A stretch of 64,000 nt of DNA from CAVRQM01 sp965246915. GTDB lineage: Bacteria; Pseudomonadota; Alphaproteobacteria; Acetobacterales; Acetobacteraceae. Under the pieces are notes generated by a model. That model did no database searches. It saw only the letters and a list, made by a program, of their open reading frames with translations, and was not told the origin of the DNA. Both the position numbers and the translations under genes were made by a program. This document shows positions 1 through 8,024 of this stretch, in pieces. The stretch lies in contig CBDFGB010000033.1 of assembly GCA_965246915.1 (NCBI GenBank), positions 186,001-250,000 of the forward strand, in the 5' to 3' direction. Every line of letters begins with the position of its first letter. The stretch's first letter is position 1.

Positions 1-659
1 TCAGCTTCGCGTGGCTTCGCCTGCTCGAGGTCGCGCTCGGCTGCGCGGTGGCGGGCGTGGTCGCCTGGATGCTGGTCCCGGGCGGGGGCAAGACCGAGCG
101 GTTCCCCGGATGGAGCGATCTGTTGGGCTCCGGATTCCCGGCGGTTGTGCATGCGCTGCGGGGCGGCATCGCGATCGCCAGCGTGCCGTTCCTGTGGCGC
201 TGGCTGGAGCTGCCGGGGCTCGCGCAAATGCCGATCACCGTCGCGGCCGTCATGGCGGTCCCGTTCGCCGTCATCGCCGATCCATCCGGGCGCGACCGCG
301 AGGTCATGTCGAAAAGCCTTCTGCGGGTCGTCGGTTGCGTGATCGGGGGGCTGGCCGGTCTTGCGGTTCTCGCCTTTTCCCCGACCGATTTCGTGGCACT
401 GCTGCTGCTGCTCGGCGCGGGCGTCTGGGTCGCGACCCACGTGCAGGCCAGCACGCGCGGCGTGGGCTATGTCGGCACGCAGGGATCGATGGCGTTCCTT
501 CTGACATTGGTGCAAAGGGCGGGCCCGCCGCAGAGCATTCTGCCGGGACTCGACCGCCTCGCCGGGATTCTCTGTGGCCTGGCGATCCTGATCGCCGTGA
601 CCACGCTGCTGGAAATCGTGTCCGGGCCGCCCCGCGTGGCCGCGAAGGGAGTCGCATGA
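1..659 (+). CDS. FUSC-family inner-membrane protein, C-terminal part (5' truncated by window edge)
   Basis: The reading frame is open from base 3 and continues upstream of the window, so only about 218 C-terminal residues are visible; an internal GTG at 48 is not a convincing start. The visible part is a run of hydrophobic segments (for example around FVALLLLLGAGVWVATHV) separated by short polar loops, including an IADPSGRD loop. This fits the second membrane half of fusaric-acid-resistance/FUSC-like proteins, which are linked to efflux of aromatic acids. Its stop overlaps the start of the next gene (ATGA), so the two are probably translationally coupled. The family assignment rests on topology and general pattern, and the substrate is unknown. 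Confidence 0.6.
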   Translation, partial: SFAWLRLLEVALGCAVAGVVAWMLVPGGGKTERFPGWSDLLGSGFPAVVHALRGGIAIASVPFLWRWLELPGLAQMPITVAAVMAVPFAVIADPSGRDREVMSKSLLRVVGCVIGGLAGLAVLAFSPTDFVALLLLLGAGVWVATHVQASTRGVGYVGTQGSMAFLLTLVQRAGPPQSILPGLDRLAGILCGLAILIAVTTLLEIVSGPPRVAAKGVA

Positions 660-1426
660 ACGCTGTCGTGATGGGCCTGCTGGTCGCCGCCTGCGTCTTT
701 CTCGCCGGTCTGGCCGGACTCTATGGCCATCGCCTGTTGCCGGCCACGCATCAGAGCCGCGAGACGCTGGACACGGTGCGGCTCGGGATCGGCATGCTCT
801 CGGTCCTGTCGTCCCTGGTGCTCGGCCTGCTCATCGCCTCGGCCAAGGGATCGTGGGATGCGACGGACCGCTCGGTTCGCACCTATGCCGGGGACCTCAT
901 CCTGCTCGACGAGACGCTGCGCGACTTCGGCGACAAGGCGATCCCGTCCCGCCAACTCCTGGGCGACTACACCCGCCGCATGATCGCCGATGTCTGGCCC
1001 ACGGACACCAACCGGGCACCCACCATCGCCGACCGCGAGACCGGCAACATGCTGGAGCGCGTGCGCGAGAGGATCCGGGCCCTGGCCCCGGCCGACAAAC
1101 CCGCCGAATGGCTGCAGGACCAGGCGCTGCTGACGCACATCTCGCTGCTGCGGCAGCGTTATCAGCTGATCGAGCAGCAGGGGCCGGCGGTGCGGCCGAT
1201 CGTGCTGGGCATCCTCGTCTCGTGGATCGTGATCATTTTCGCGAGCTTCGGGCTGAACGCGCCGCGCAACGCGACGGTGATCGGCGCATTCCTCGTCTGC
1301 GCCCTGGCGATCGGCGGCTCGGTCTTCTTGATCCTGGAGATGGACAGCCCGTTCGCCGGCGTGCTGGCGATCTCCTCCGAGCCGATGGAGATGGCCTTGC
1401 AGCACATGCGCGAAGTGTCGCGTTAG
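656..1426 (+). CDS. DUF4239 (bestrophin-like domain) membrane protein
   Basis: A 256-residue protein starting at an ATG that overlaps the upstream stop by four bases. It has an N-terminal membrane segment (residues about 4-22), a second one (about 42-63), a long soluble middle with helical, charged sequence, and two C-terminal membrane segments (about 180-235). The ending ILEMDSPFAG followed by SSEPM is characteristic of the DUF4239 family, whose fold is compared with bestrophin channels; the biochemical role is not established. Coupling with the FUSC-like gene suggests a joint envelope or efflux role, which is inference. Its stop overlaps the convergent DMT gene by four bases. Confidence 0.65.
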   Translation: MNAVVMGLLVAACVFLAGLAGLYGHRLLPATHQSRETLDTVRLGIGMLSVLSSLVLGLLIASAKGSWDATDRSVRTYAGDLILLDETLRDFGDKAIPSRQLLGDYTRRMIADVWPTDTNRAPTIADRETGNMLERVRERIRALAPADKPAEWLQDQALLTHISLLRQRYQLIEQQGPAVRPIVLGILVSWIVIIFASFGLNAPRNATVIGAFLVCALAIGGSVFLILEMDSPFAGVLAISSEPMEMALQHMREVSR

Positions 1427-2304
1427 GCTTTCGCGTCCCGCAGCCGGGCCGCGCGCAGGCGGACGCGCTCGCGCTGCACGGTGTAGAGCCCGCTGCCGAT
1501 GATGAAGACGGCGCCGATCAGCGTCCATTCGTCCGGCAGCGTGGAGAACACCAGGAAGCCGAACGTCGAGGACCAGATGAGCTGCCCGTAGCTGAGCGGC
1601 GCGAGCACCGAGGCGGCGGCGTGGCGGTAGGCGAGGACCGCCATCCACTGGCCAGTCGACGCCACCATCCCCAGGAGGATCGCGAGGCCCAGTTGCGGCC
1701 AGGTGATCGCGGCGAGCGAGAACGGCAGCAGCGCGGTCAGCACGAGCAGGCCACTGCCGGCCGTCCATAAGACGGTGGCGCTGGCGCGCTCGCCGCCCAT
1801 CTTCCGGGTGGCGATCATGCTGATCGCCCAGGCCAGCGAGGACAACAGGACCAGGAACGCCGCCGGATGAAATCCGCCCGTCCCCGGACGCACGACGATC
1901 ATCACGCCGACGAACCCGACCAGCACACCGGCCCAGCCGCGCACGCCCACCACCTCGCCCAGCAGCGGCACGGCCAGCAGCGTGATGAACAGCGGCGAGG
2001 CGAAGCTGACGGCGGCCGCCTCGGCCATCGGCAAGTAGGCCAGCCCGGAGATGAAGGCGACCGACGAGAGCACGATGCCGAGCCCGCGCAGGATCTGCAT
2101 CTTCGGCTGGCGCGCCCGCGCGTTGGCCCGTCCGCCACGGATGACCGGTCCGAGCGCCATGAGGGTGAAGACGACGTAGCGGATCCAGGCGATCTCGACG
2201 GCGGGGATCGCGCCGACCAGAACCTTTGCCATGGTGTCGGACAGCGAGAAGCAGATCGTCGCCCCGATCATCAGGGCGATGCCACGCAAGGGATTTTCGT
2301 TCAC
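1423..2304 (-). CDS. DMT-superfamily (EamA) transporter
   Basis: A 293-residue integral membrane protein with about ten hydrophobic helices arranged as two homologous EamA repeats. The first repeat begins at NPLRGIALMIGATICFSLSD; the second covers roughly residues 145-285. The length is typical of drug/metabolite exporters, many of which export amino acids or nucleotide precursors. The substrate cannot be read from sequence. A TATAAT-like box with an adjacent perfect palindrome lies about 90 bp upstream and may control it. Start ATG at 2304; the tail is short and basic (RDAKA). Confidence 0.85.
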   Translation of the reverse strand: MNENPLRGIALMIGATICFSLSDTMAKVLVGAIPAVEIAWIRYVVFTLMALGPVIRGGRANARARQPKMQILRGLGIVLSSVAFISGLAYLPMAEAAAVSFASPLFITLLAVPLLGEVVGVRGWAGVLVGFVGVMIVVRPGTGGFHPAAFLVLLSSLAWAISMIATRKMGGERASATVLWTAGSGLLVLTALLPFSLAAITWPQLGLAILLGMVASTGQWMAVLAYRHAAASVLAPLSYGQLIWSSTFGFLVFSTLPDEWTLIGAVFIIGSGLYTVQRERVRLRAARLRDAKA

Positions 2305-2381
2305 GCTGGAGTCTTTCGAGCGCCGGGATGAACGCTCGTAGCACGAGGCACGCTACGGCGCGTCAGGCATTTGCTCAGGCA

Positions 2382-2999
2382 TCATGCCATATATTTCGAT
2401 ATCGAAACATTATATGCGTGCATAGGACGGGCGTCGTGTCGGGCCATTTCGGCCGTGTCTCCCGGATCGCCGTAATGTCCGACATCATGCCAGACCGGTG
2501 ATCGGGTGCCCGTCCGCGGTGGCACACGGGCCGGGCGGATCGTGGCTGCCGGTTTGGTCACCGTCGCCTCGGGTATCATGGATGGCCCGGGGCGATCGGG
2601 TGGCCCGTTGTCGCGGAGAGCGGCTCGGACCGCGGCAGTCGGGGCGGATGTCTTTCGGCGTGACATTGGAGGGGTGGAGGGAGGGGACGCATCCGCCGCT
2701 GGGAGGGAAGCGGGCTGGGTGCTGGCGCCGCCGGCCGCGCCGGCCTTGAGCGAGCGTGCCACGACAGCCTCGAACTGTTTCACGATGCCGCGCAGGTAGG
2801 GTCGGATGACCCAGAGGACCAGCGGCACCAGTCCCCATCGCCGCCCCGACGCCCTCGCGATGTCCTCGATCAATCCCTCGATGATCAGGGCGAATCGCGC
2901 CGCGAGGTCGGGGGTGGGCGCGGCAGGGGTGGGGAGAACGGTCACCCGCGCTTCGTGCCACAAAACGCATGAGTTGCCAAGAAGAATCTTAACGGTCAT
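2382..2999 (-). CDS. Hypothetical protein
   Basis: An open frame of 205 codons that I do not recognise. Residues about 33-90 look protein-like: an amphipathic helical stretch (ALIIEGLIEDIARASGRRWG) followed by a hydrophobic segment (LVPLVLWVIRPYLRGIV). The rest is Pro/Ala/Arg-rich and could be noncoding read-through. No good ribosome binding site precedes the ATG at 2999, and the 3' end runs over the palindrome and -10-like box that seem to serve the DMT gene. Either the gene is shorter than drawn or it is spurious beyond its first half. Confidence 0.4.
   Translation of the reverse strand: MTVKILLGNSCVLWHEARVTVLPTPAAPTPDLAARFALIIEGLIEDIARASGRRWGLVPLVLWVIRPYLRGIVKQFEAVVARSLKAGAAGGASTQPASLPAADASPPSTPPMSRRKTSAPTAAVRAALRDNGPPDRPGPSMIPEATVTKPAATIRPARVPPRTGTRSPVWHDVGHYGDPGDTAEMARHDARPMHAYNVSISKYMA
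2394..2414 (-). promoter_or_regulatory. Candidate promoter -10 with perfect 14-bp palindrome (operator?)
   Basis: TTTCGATATCGAAA at 2394-2407 is a perfect palindrome. On the minus strand a TATAAT hexamer at 2414-2409 lies just upstream of it, facing the DMT transporter start at 2304. A palindrome just downstream of a -10 box is a common repressor-site layout. No convincing -35 was found. The binding protein is unknown. Confidence 0.4.
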
Positions 3000-3133
3000 G
3001 CGTCGCCATCGTCGTCAGGGCACCGTCGTGACCCGCCGCGCGCTCCGCCCTTTCGCCCTTCGGCATGTCGATGGCCTGGCACCTGCGCACCTTCCATCGG
3101 CGTTTGCCGATCGCGGAGGCGTGCAGCCAGGCG

Positions 3134-3799
3134 CTAAAACTCCACATCCAGCTCCGACAGTTCCTCGGCCTCCTGCCTCGCGCCCTCGGCCCATTCCGCC
3201 ATATCCGACTGCGCCATCGTCGCCGCGCAATACGCGGCGCAGGCGTCATCGAGCTTCACGTCATAGGTGCGAAACCGGGTCGCGACCGGCGCGTACATCG
3301 CGTCCGCCACGCTGCGCCTCTGGCCGAACAGCCAGGGGCCGCCCCACTGCGCCAGGCAGTCGCGCCAGATTGTCTGGATGCGTTCGATATCCGCCCTGGC
3401 CGCCGACCAGACGACGAAACCCGGCCGATGCGCGCGCAGATTCATCGGCAGGGAGGAACGCAGCGCCTCGAACCCCGAATGCATCTCGCCGGAGATCGAG
3501 CGGCAGCGGGCGCGGGCGGCGCGATCCGTGGGCAGCATGTGAGCGTCGGGCAACACCTCGTTGAGATACTCCGCGATCGCCAGGGTGTCCCAGACCTGCA
3601 CGCCCTCGTGAAGAAGACATGGCACCCGGATCGACGAAGCCCGGAGGAGCAATTCGTCGCGAACGGAGGCATCGTCGGCGGTCACCATCCGCTCAGTGAA
3701 GGCCAGCCCGGAGAGGCGCAGCAACAGCCAGCCGCGCAGCGACCAGGAGGAATAGTTCTTGCTACTGATCAGCAGCGTCGTGGCGTCGGGATCGTCCAT
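3134..3799 (-). CDS. Glutathione S-transferase family protein
   Basis: A 221-residue soluble protein. The N-terminal thioredoxin-like half shows SSKNYSSWSLRGWL, the typical beta1-alpha1 with candidate catalytic Ser/Tyr, then IRVPCLLHEG with the cis-proline and a DTLAIAEYL stretch equivalent to the usual ES(x)AI glutathione-binding segment. The C-terminal half is all helical. Start chosen at ATG 3799, because the extra 20 upstream codons lack family similarity. It probably acts in cytosolic detoxification or thiol chemistry; the substrate is unknown. It is divergent from the PHA depolymerase gene, separated by about 95 bp. Confidence 0.85.
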   Translation of the reverse strand: MDDPDATTLLISSKNYSSWSLRGWLLLRLSGLAFTERMVTADDASVRDELLLRASSIRVPCLLHEGVQVWDTLAIAEYLNEVLPDAHMLPTDRAARARCRSISGEMHSGFEALRSSLPMNLRAHRPGFVVWSAARADIERIQTIWRDCLAQWGGPWLFGQRRSVADAMYAPVATRFRTYDVKLDDACAAYCAATMAQSDMAEWAEGARQEAEELSELDVEF

Positions 3800-3893
3800 G
3801 GGCTGAGCTAACCGCCGGTTCGCCGGGGCGGCAAGCCGAAACCCGGCCAGGACCGACATTGGCGGGCCAATCTTTGGCCTGAGATTGGAGGCA

Positions 3894-5099
3894 ATGGGCC
3901 GGATGCTGTATTCCGCCTATCAGGCGCAGGCGGTTTTCTCCGATCCGCTTCGTCGCTTCGCGGGCATTGCGTCGACGTGGATGGATCCGCGCGGGTCGCG
4001 GCGGATCGCCGCGGCCTGGGAGCTGATGGCCAGCACCGGCATCACCCATGCTCGGCCATCGTTCGGCATCGAGTCCGTCATGGTCGGCAATCGCGAGGTG
4101 GCGGTGCGTGAGGTGGCGATCGAGACGACGCCCTTTGCGACCCTATTGCGGTTCGCCAAGGACACGCTGGTCGAGCAGCCGAAGGTGCTGGTGGTGGCGC
4201 CCATGTCGGGCCATTTCGCCACATTGCTGCGCGGCACGGTGCGAACGCTGCTGGCAGATCATGACGTCTATGTCACGGACTGGCACAACATGCGCGACGT
4301 GACGCCGGGCCATGGTCGTTTCGATCTGGACGACTTCATCGAGCATGTCGTGTGGTTCTTGCAGACGCTGGGGCCGGGCAGCCACGTGCTCGCGGTCTGT
4401 CAGCCGGTGGTTCAAGTACTCGCGGCCGTCGCGCTGATGGCGCAAGACCGCGATCCCGCGCAGCCGCGCAGCATGATCCTGATGGCCGGCCCGATCGACA
4501 CGAGGCTCAATCCGACGAAGGTGAACCACCTTGCCAAGGCGCATCCGCTGGCGTGGTTCGAGCAGCGAATGGTCAGCGCCGTGCCGCCGCCGCACGCGGG
4601 CGCGGGACGGCGGGTCTATCCGGGATTCCTGCAGCTCATCGCCTTCATGTCGATGAACCTGGAGCGGCATCGCCGGGCCTATGACGCCTACTATCAGAAT
4701 CTCGTGGCGGGCGAGGTGGCCAAGGCGGCGGCGCACAGGGCGTTCTATGACGAGTATCTGGCGGTGATGGATCTGTCGGCGGAGTTCTTCCTGGAGACGA
4801 TCGGCAGGATTTTTCAGGATCACGACTTGCCGCTCGGCCGGCTGAGGTGGCGCGGCAACAAGGTCGAGCCGGCGGCGATCCGCCGGACCGCGTTGCTGAC
4901 GGTCGAGGGCGAGTTGGACGACATCTGCGCGATCGGCCAGACAATGGCGGCGCTGGATCTGTGCGTCGGCATCCGTCCGTCGCGGCGACGCCACCACCTG
5001 CAGACCGGGGTCGGACATTATGGAGTGTTCAACGGCAAGCGCTGGCAGCGAGAGATTTATCCCAGGGTGCGGGCGCTGATCGGCGCGAACTCCACGTAG
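3894..5099 (+). CDS. phaZ: Intracellular polyhydroxyalkanoate depolymerase
   Basis: About 401 residues, matching intracellular PhaZ proteins that mobilise stored polyhydroxybutyrate. An alpha/beta-hydrolase core is visible: VLVVAPMSGHFATLLRGTV, DVYVTDWHNMRDV, and the nucleophile box HVLAVCQPV, with the cysteine near residue 169 that replaces serine in this family. A candidate acid lies in EGELDDICAIGQT and the base in GHYGVFNGKRW, which is the PHB-depolymerase C-terminal domain ending. There is no signal peptide, consistent with action on cytoplasmic granules. Start: ATG 3894 or ATG 3903; the GGAGG at 3887 fits 3903 better by spacing, while TTG 3885 seems unlikely. Confidence 0.9.
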   Translation: MGRMLYSAYQAQAVFSDPLRRFAGIASTWMDPRGSRRIAAAWELMASTGITHARPSFGIESVMVGNREVAVREVAIETTPFATLLRFAKDTLVEQPKVLVVAPMSGHFATLLRGTVRTLLADHDVYVTDWHNMRDVTPGHGRFDLDDFIEHVVWFLQTLGPGSHVLAVCQPVVQVLAAVALMAQDRDPAQPRSMILMAGPIDTRLNPTKVNHLAKAHPLAWFEQRMVSAVPPPHAGAGRRVYPGFLQLIAFMSMNLERHRRAYDAYYQNLVAGEVAKAAAHRAFYDEYLAVMDLSAEFFLETIGRIFQDHDLPLGRLRWRGNKVEPAAIRRTALLTVEGELDDICAIGQTMAALDLCVGIRPSRRRHHLQTGVGHYGVFNGKRWQREIYPRVRALIGANST

Positions 5100-5186
5100 T
5101 CGGCGGCGCGGCAGCGACACGAGGCTGATAAGGGACTTGCCAGCAATCCCCGCCTGCGTGGGTTCCGCAGCGCGGAGCCAGGCGCG

Positions 5187-6659
5187 ATGCTCGCTGCCAT
5201 GCAACGTGCGATCGTCCAGGACAGACCGACCCGCAGCCGGACCATCGCGCTGATCGTCGCCTGCGCGCTGTTCATGCAGAACTTGGACTCCACGGTGATC
5301 GCCACCGCGTTGCCGACCATGGCGCGCGCATTTGGCACCGAGCCGGTGAGCATGAGCGTCGCGCTCACCGCGTATCTCCTGGCGCTGACCGTCTTCATCC
5401 CGGCCAGCGGCTGGGTCGCCGATCGCCTTGGCTCGCGCGCGGTGTTTCGCGCGGCGATCGTCGTGTTCACCGCGGGCTCGGTCTTGTGCGGCTTGGCCGA
5501 CAGCCTGGGCGGGCTGGTCGCGGCACGGGTGGTGCAGGGAATCGGCGGCGCGATGATGGTCCCGGTCGGCCGCCTGCTGCTGCTGCGCAGCGTCGCCAAG
5601 GCGGACCTGGTGGGGGCGATGGCGTGGTTGACCATTCCGGCGCTGCTTGGCCCCGTCGTAGGCCCGCCGGTCGGCGGCCTTATCGCCACCTATGCGTCGT
5701 GGCGCTGGATCTTTTTCATCAACGTGCCAATCGGCGCGCTTGGCGTGTTGCTGGTCAGCCTGTTCGTGCCGACCACCCGCGCGCCGCCTCCGGGCCGGTT
5801 CGATGCCACTGGCTTTGTGCTTTGCGGCGTGGCGCTGGCCGGCGCGTTGACCGGTCTGGAGGTGCTGACGCGGGCATTGCTCCCGCTCCGGGTCGGCGCG
5901 GGCCTCGTCGCCCTCGGCGCGGCCAGCGCGCTGCTGTACGTACGACACGTGCGAGGGACCCCGGATCCCGTGCTGCGTCTGTCGCTGCTGCGTTACGGAA
6001 CGTTCGCCTCATCGGCGTTCGCCGGCACGCTTTTCCGGGTCGGCATCGGCGCGATGCCGTTCCTGCTGCCGCTGATGCTGCAACTCGGCTTCGGCGTCAG
6101 TCCCGCGCGCAGCGGGGCGATCACCTTCGCCAGTGCCGCCGGGGCTCTCGTGATGAAACCGGTGGTGCGCGGCGTCTTGCGCCGCTTCGGATTTCGCGCC
6201 GTGCTGATCTGGAACGGCGCGCTCTCGTCGATTGGTGTTGCGATGTGCGCCGCGTTCCGCCCGGATTGGCCGTTGCTCGCGATCTATGCCGTGCTGCTGC
6301 TCGGCGGGTTTTTTCGTTCGTTGCAGTTCACGGCTTACAACACGATCGCCTACGCCGAGGTGACGCCGGCCGAGACGAGTGCGGCCACCAGCCTGTACAG
6401 CACGATCCAGCAATTGTCGCAGACGCTCGGCGTGGCATCGGGTGCCGCGCTGTTGCAGGCGGCAATGGCGCTGCACGGTCATGCCGGGCCGGCGCTCGCG
6501 GATTTCAGTTTTGCGCTGCTGGCGCTGGCGGCGATCGTGGCGGCCGCCTCGCCGCTGGCCGCGCGGCTGCCGCGCGATGCGGGGGCGGAGATGGCGGGGC
6601 GGCCACTCAGTCGGGGAGCCTCAGCAGGTCCTTCAGCGTCACTGGGCAGGTCGCCGTGA
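5187..6659 (+). CDS. MFS transporter, DHA2 (EmrB/QacA-like) family
   Basis: A 490-residue membrane protein. Motif-like elements are FMQNLDSTVIATALPTMA at the first helix, GWVADRLGSRAVFR (MFS motif A, loop 2-3) and GPVVGPPVGGLIATYASWRW (motif C region, characteristic of antiporters). Roughly 13-14 hydrophobic helices fit drug:H+ antiporter-2 exporters such as MdtD/EmrB. The C-terminal tail is low-complexity Ser/Gly/Ala and its last 53 bp overlap the 3' end of a convergent DUF29 gene. Start ATG 5187, or 5199, which would still precede the first helix. Substrate unknown. Confidence 0.88.
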   Translation: MLAAMQRAIVQDRPTRSRTIALIVACALFMQNLDSTVIATALPTMARAFGTEPVSMSVALTAYLLALTVFIPASGWVADRLGSRAVFRAAIVVFTAGSVLCGLADSLGGLVAARVVQGIGGAMMVPVGRLLLLRSVAKADLVGAMAWLTIPALLGPVVGPPVGGLIATYASWRWIFFINVPIGALGVLLVSLFVPTTRAPPPGRFDATGFVLCGVALAGALTGLEVLTRALLPLRVGAGLVALGAASALLYVRHVRGTPDPVLRLSLLRYGTFASSAFAGTLFRVGIGAMPFLLPLMLQLGFGVSPARSGAITFASAAGALVMKPVVRGVLRRFGFRAVLIWNGALSSIGVAMCAAFRPDWPLLAIYAVLLLGGFFRSLQFTAYNTIAYAEVTPAETSAATSLYSTIQQLSQTLGVASGAALLQAAMALHGHAGPALADFSFALLALAAIVAAASPLAARLPRDAGAEMAGRPLSRGASAGPSASLGRSP

Positions 6660-7041
6660 CGGGTCGGGGCGGATGTCCGTCCATCGCCTCGGGCAGGGCC
6701 TCCACGGCGTCCGCGTAAAGGCCCGCGAGGTCGACACGCTGCCGCATCGAGGGCGCGTATCGGCGCCGCGCCTGCGCGAGAAAGCCGCGGATTTCGGACT
6801 GCCAAGCTGTCACGTCCCGCGACTCGGGCCAGGCCTCGATCATCACGCGGTGAAGAAGCGCCTGGAACAGCAGGCTTTCCACGGCATGCAGATCGCTGCG
6901 CCCCACGCTCTCGACCTCCTCGATCACGTGGGGCCAGTCGAGATCGGCCTCGTTCACCCGCTCGCCGGCCGCCACGCGGCGCAGCAGCGCGGCCTGACGT
7001 TCCGACCACAGCAGGATGTCCTCGTCGTACAGGTCGCTCAT
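6607..7041 (-). CDS. DUF29 family protein, tandem copy 1
   Basis: A 144-residue protein beginning MSDLYDEDILLWSERQAALL and carrying the DUF29 pattern: DLYDED...W...QA.LLR at the N terminus, DWPHVIEEVESVGRSDLHA, and a central Leu-rich helix (VESLLFQALLHRVMIEAW). DUF29 proteins are short, helical, abundant in cyanobacteria and Acetobacteraceae, and of unknown function. It is the last of three tandem paralogues on this strand. Its first ~90 bp are nearly identical in DNA to those of the other copies, and it is preceded by an AGGAGG ribosome binding site in a short segment shared with copy 3. The 3' end overlaps the convergent MFS gene. Confidence 0.85.
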   Translation of the reverse strand: MSDLYDEDILLWSERQAALLRRVAAGERVNEADLDWPHVIEEVESVGRSDLHAVESLLFQALLHRVMIEAWPESRDVTAWQSEIRGFLAQARRRYAPSMRQRVDLAGLYADAVEALPEAMDGHPPRPVTATCPVTLKDLLRLPD

Positions 7042-7084
7042 CGGCAGCCTCCTCGCCCGCAGGACACCATGTTGAGCAGGGCGC

Positions 7085-7528
7085 TTAGATGATCTCCGCC
7101 GCGGGACCCAGAAGCTCGTCGAGGGTCACGAAGCAGGTCGCCGGCACGGGCTGCGCGGCCAAGCCGTCGATCGAGGTCGGCATGCCGCGCAGCGCGTCGC
7201 CGTACAGCTCCGCAAGGTCGATGCGCGGTCTCATGGAAGGAACGAAACGTCGTCGCGCCTGATCGCGGAACAGCCTGGCGTCGGCCCGCCATGCCGGCGT
7301 TGCGAGCGAGTCCGGCCAGGCGCGGGCCTTGAGGATGTGCAACAGCGCCTGAACCAGGCGGGATTCGACGCCGTGCAGTTCGCTCCGGCCCACGCTCTCC
7401 ACCTCTTCGATGACGTTTGGCCAGTCCAGGTCGGCCTCGTTCACCCGCTCGCCGGCCGCCACACGGCGCAGCAGCGCGGCCTGACGTTCCGACCACAACA
7501 GGATGTCCTCGTCGTACAGGTCGCTCAT
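7085..7528 (-). CDS. DUF29 family protein, tandem copy 2
   Basis: A 147-residue DUF29 paralogue. It shares the N-terminal MSDLYDEDILLWSERQAALL block and the VIEEVESVGRSELHGVESRL segment with its neighbours, then diverges (RPRIDLAELYGDALRG). The ATG at 7528 was chosen because the shared block begins there; the frame is open further upstream only by chance. Unlike copies 1 and 3 it lacks the AGGAGG-containing leader, so its translation may depend on read-through from copy 3, 22 bp upstream. Function unknown. Confidence 0.85.
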   Translation of the reverse strand: MSDLYDEDILLWSERQAALLRRVAAGERVNEADLDWPNVIEEVESVGRSELHGVESRLVQALLHILKARAWPDSLATPAWRADARLFRDQARRRFVPSMRPRIDLAELYGDALRGMPTSIDGLAAQPVPATCFVTLDELLGPAAEII

Positions 7529-7550
7529 CGCCCGTCTCCGTCGCCAACCG

Positions 7551-7994
7551 TCACGCCATATCGGTCTGCAGGTCGAGCACGTCATCCAGGGTGGTGAAGC
7601 ATGTCGGGGGGACGGGACAGCCGGGCGAGCCGTCGACGGTCGACGGCATCGCCCGCAGCGCGCGCGCGTAAAGCCGGGCGATGTCGATGCGTTGGCGCAT
7701 GGAGGGCGTGAAGGCGGCAGCCGCCTCGTCGCGGAAACGCCGGATCTCGGCGGTCCAGCCCGGAACGGCGGGCGAGTGGGGCCAGGCACGCACCTTCAAG
7801 ATATGACAGAGCGCCTGGACCAGCAGGGACTCGCACGCCCGCCATTCGCTCCGCCCCACGCTTTCGACCTCCTCGATGATGTTCGGCAAATCGAGGTCGA
7901 AATCGTTGATCCGCTCGCCGGCGGCCACGCGCCGCAGCAGCGCCGCCTGCCGCTCCGACCACAGCAGGATGTCCTCGTCGTACAGGTCGCTCAT
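7551..7994 (-). CDS. DUF29 family protein, tandem copy 3
   Basis: A 147-residue DUF29 paralogue and the first of the three in transcription order. Its N-terminal 27 residues are the same as in copies 1 and 2. The middle (DLDLPNIIEEVESVGRSEWR) and the C-terminal part (RLYARALRAMPSTVDGSPG) differ, so it is the most diverged in DNA (for example GGCGGCCACGCG where the others have GGCCGCCAC). The AGGAGG leader is the same as that of copy 1. It lies 30 bp downstream of the FAH-family gene stop on the same strand and could be read from that operon, but no promoter was identified. Confidence 0.85.
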   Translation of the reverse strand: MSDLYDEDILLWSERQAALLRRVAAGERINDFDLDLPNIIEEVESVGRSEWRACESLLVQALCHILKVRAWPHSPAVPGWTAEIRRFRDEAAAAFTPSMRQRIDIARLYARALRAMPSTVDGSPGCPVPPTCFTTLDDVLDLQTDMA

Positions 7995-8024
7995 CGGCAG
8001 CCTCCTGGGGACGAGGATAGCGGA

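Noticed and set aside
467..2344. A 625-codon open frame on the minus strand opposite the DUF4239 and DMT genes
   Set aside because: It is Arg/Ala-rich with no family character and overlaps two well-supported genes; it is a GC-driven shadow frame.
2806..3564. A plus-strand frame of 252 codons across the GST gene
   Set aside because: It is an Arg/Pro/Ser-rich shadow with no RBS; the GST on the other strand is convincing.
4143..5948. A 601-codon minus-strand frame opposite phaZ and the MFS gene
   Set aside because: It is His/Arg/Gln-rich composition typical of antisense frames in high-GC DNA, and both overlapped genes have clear motifs.
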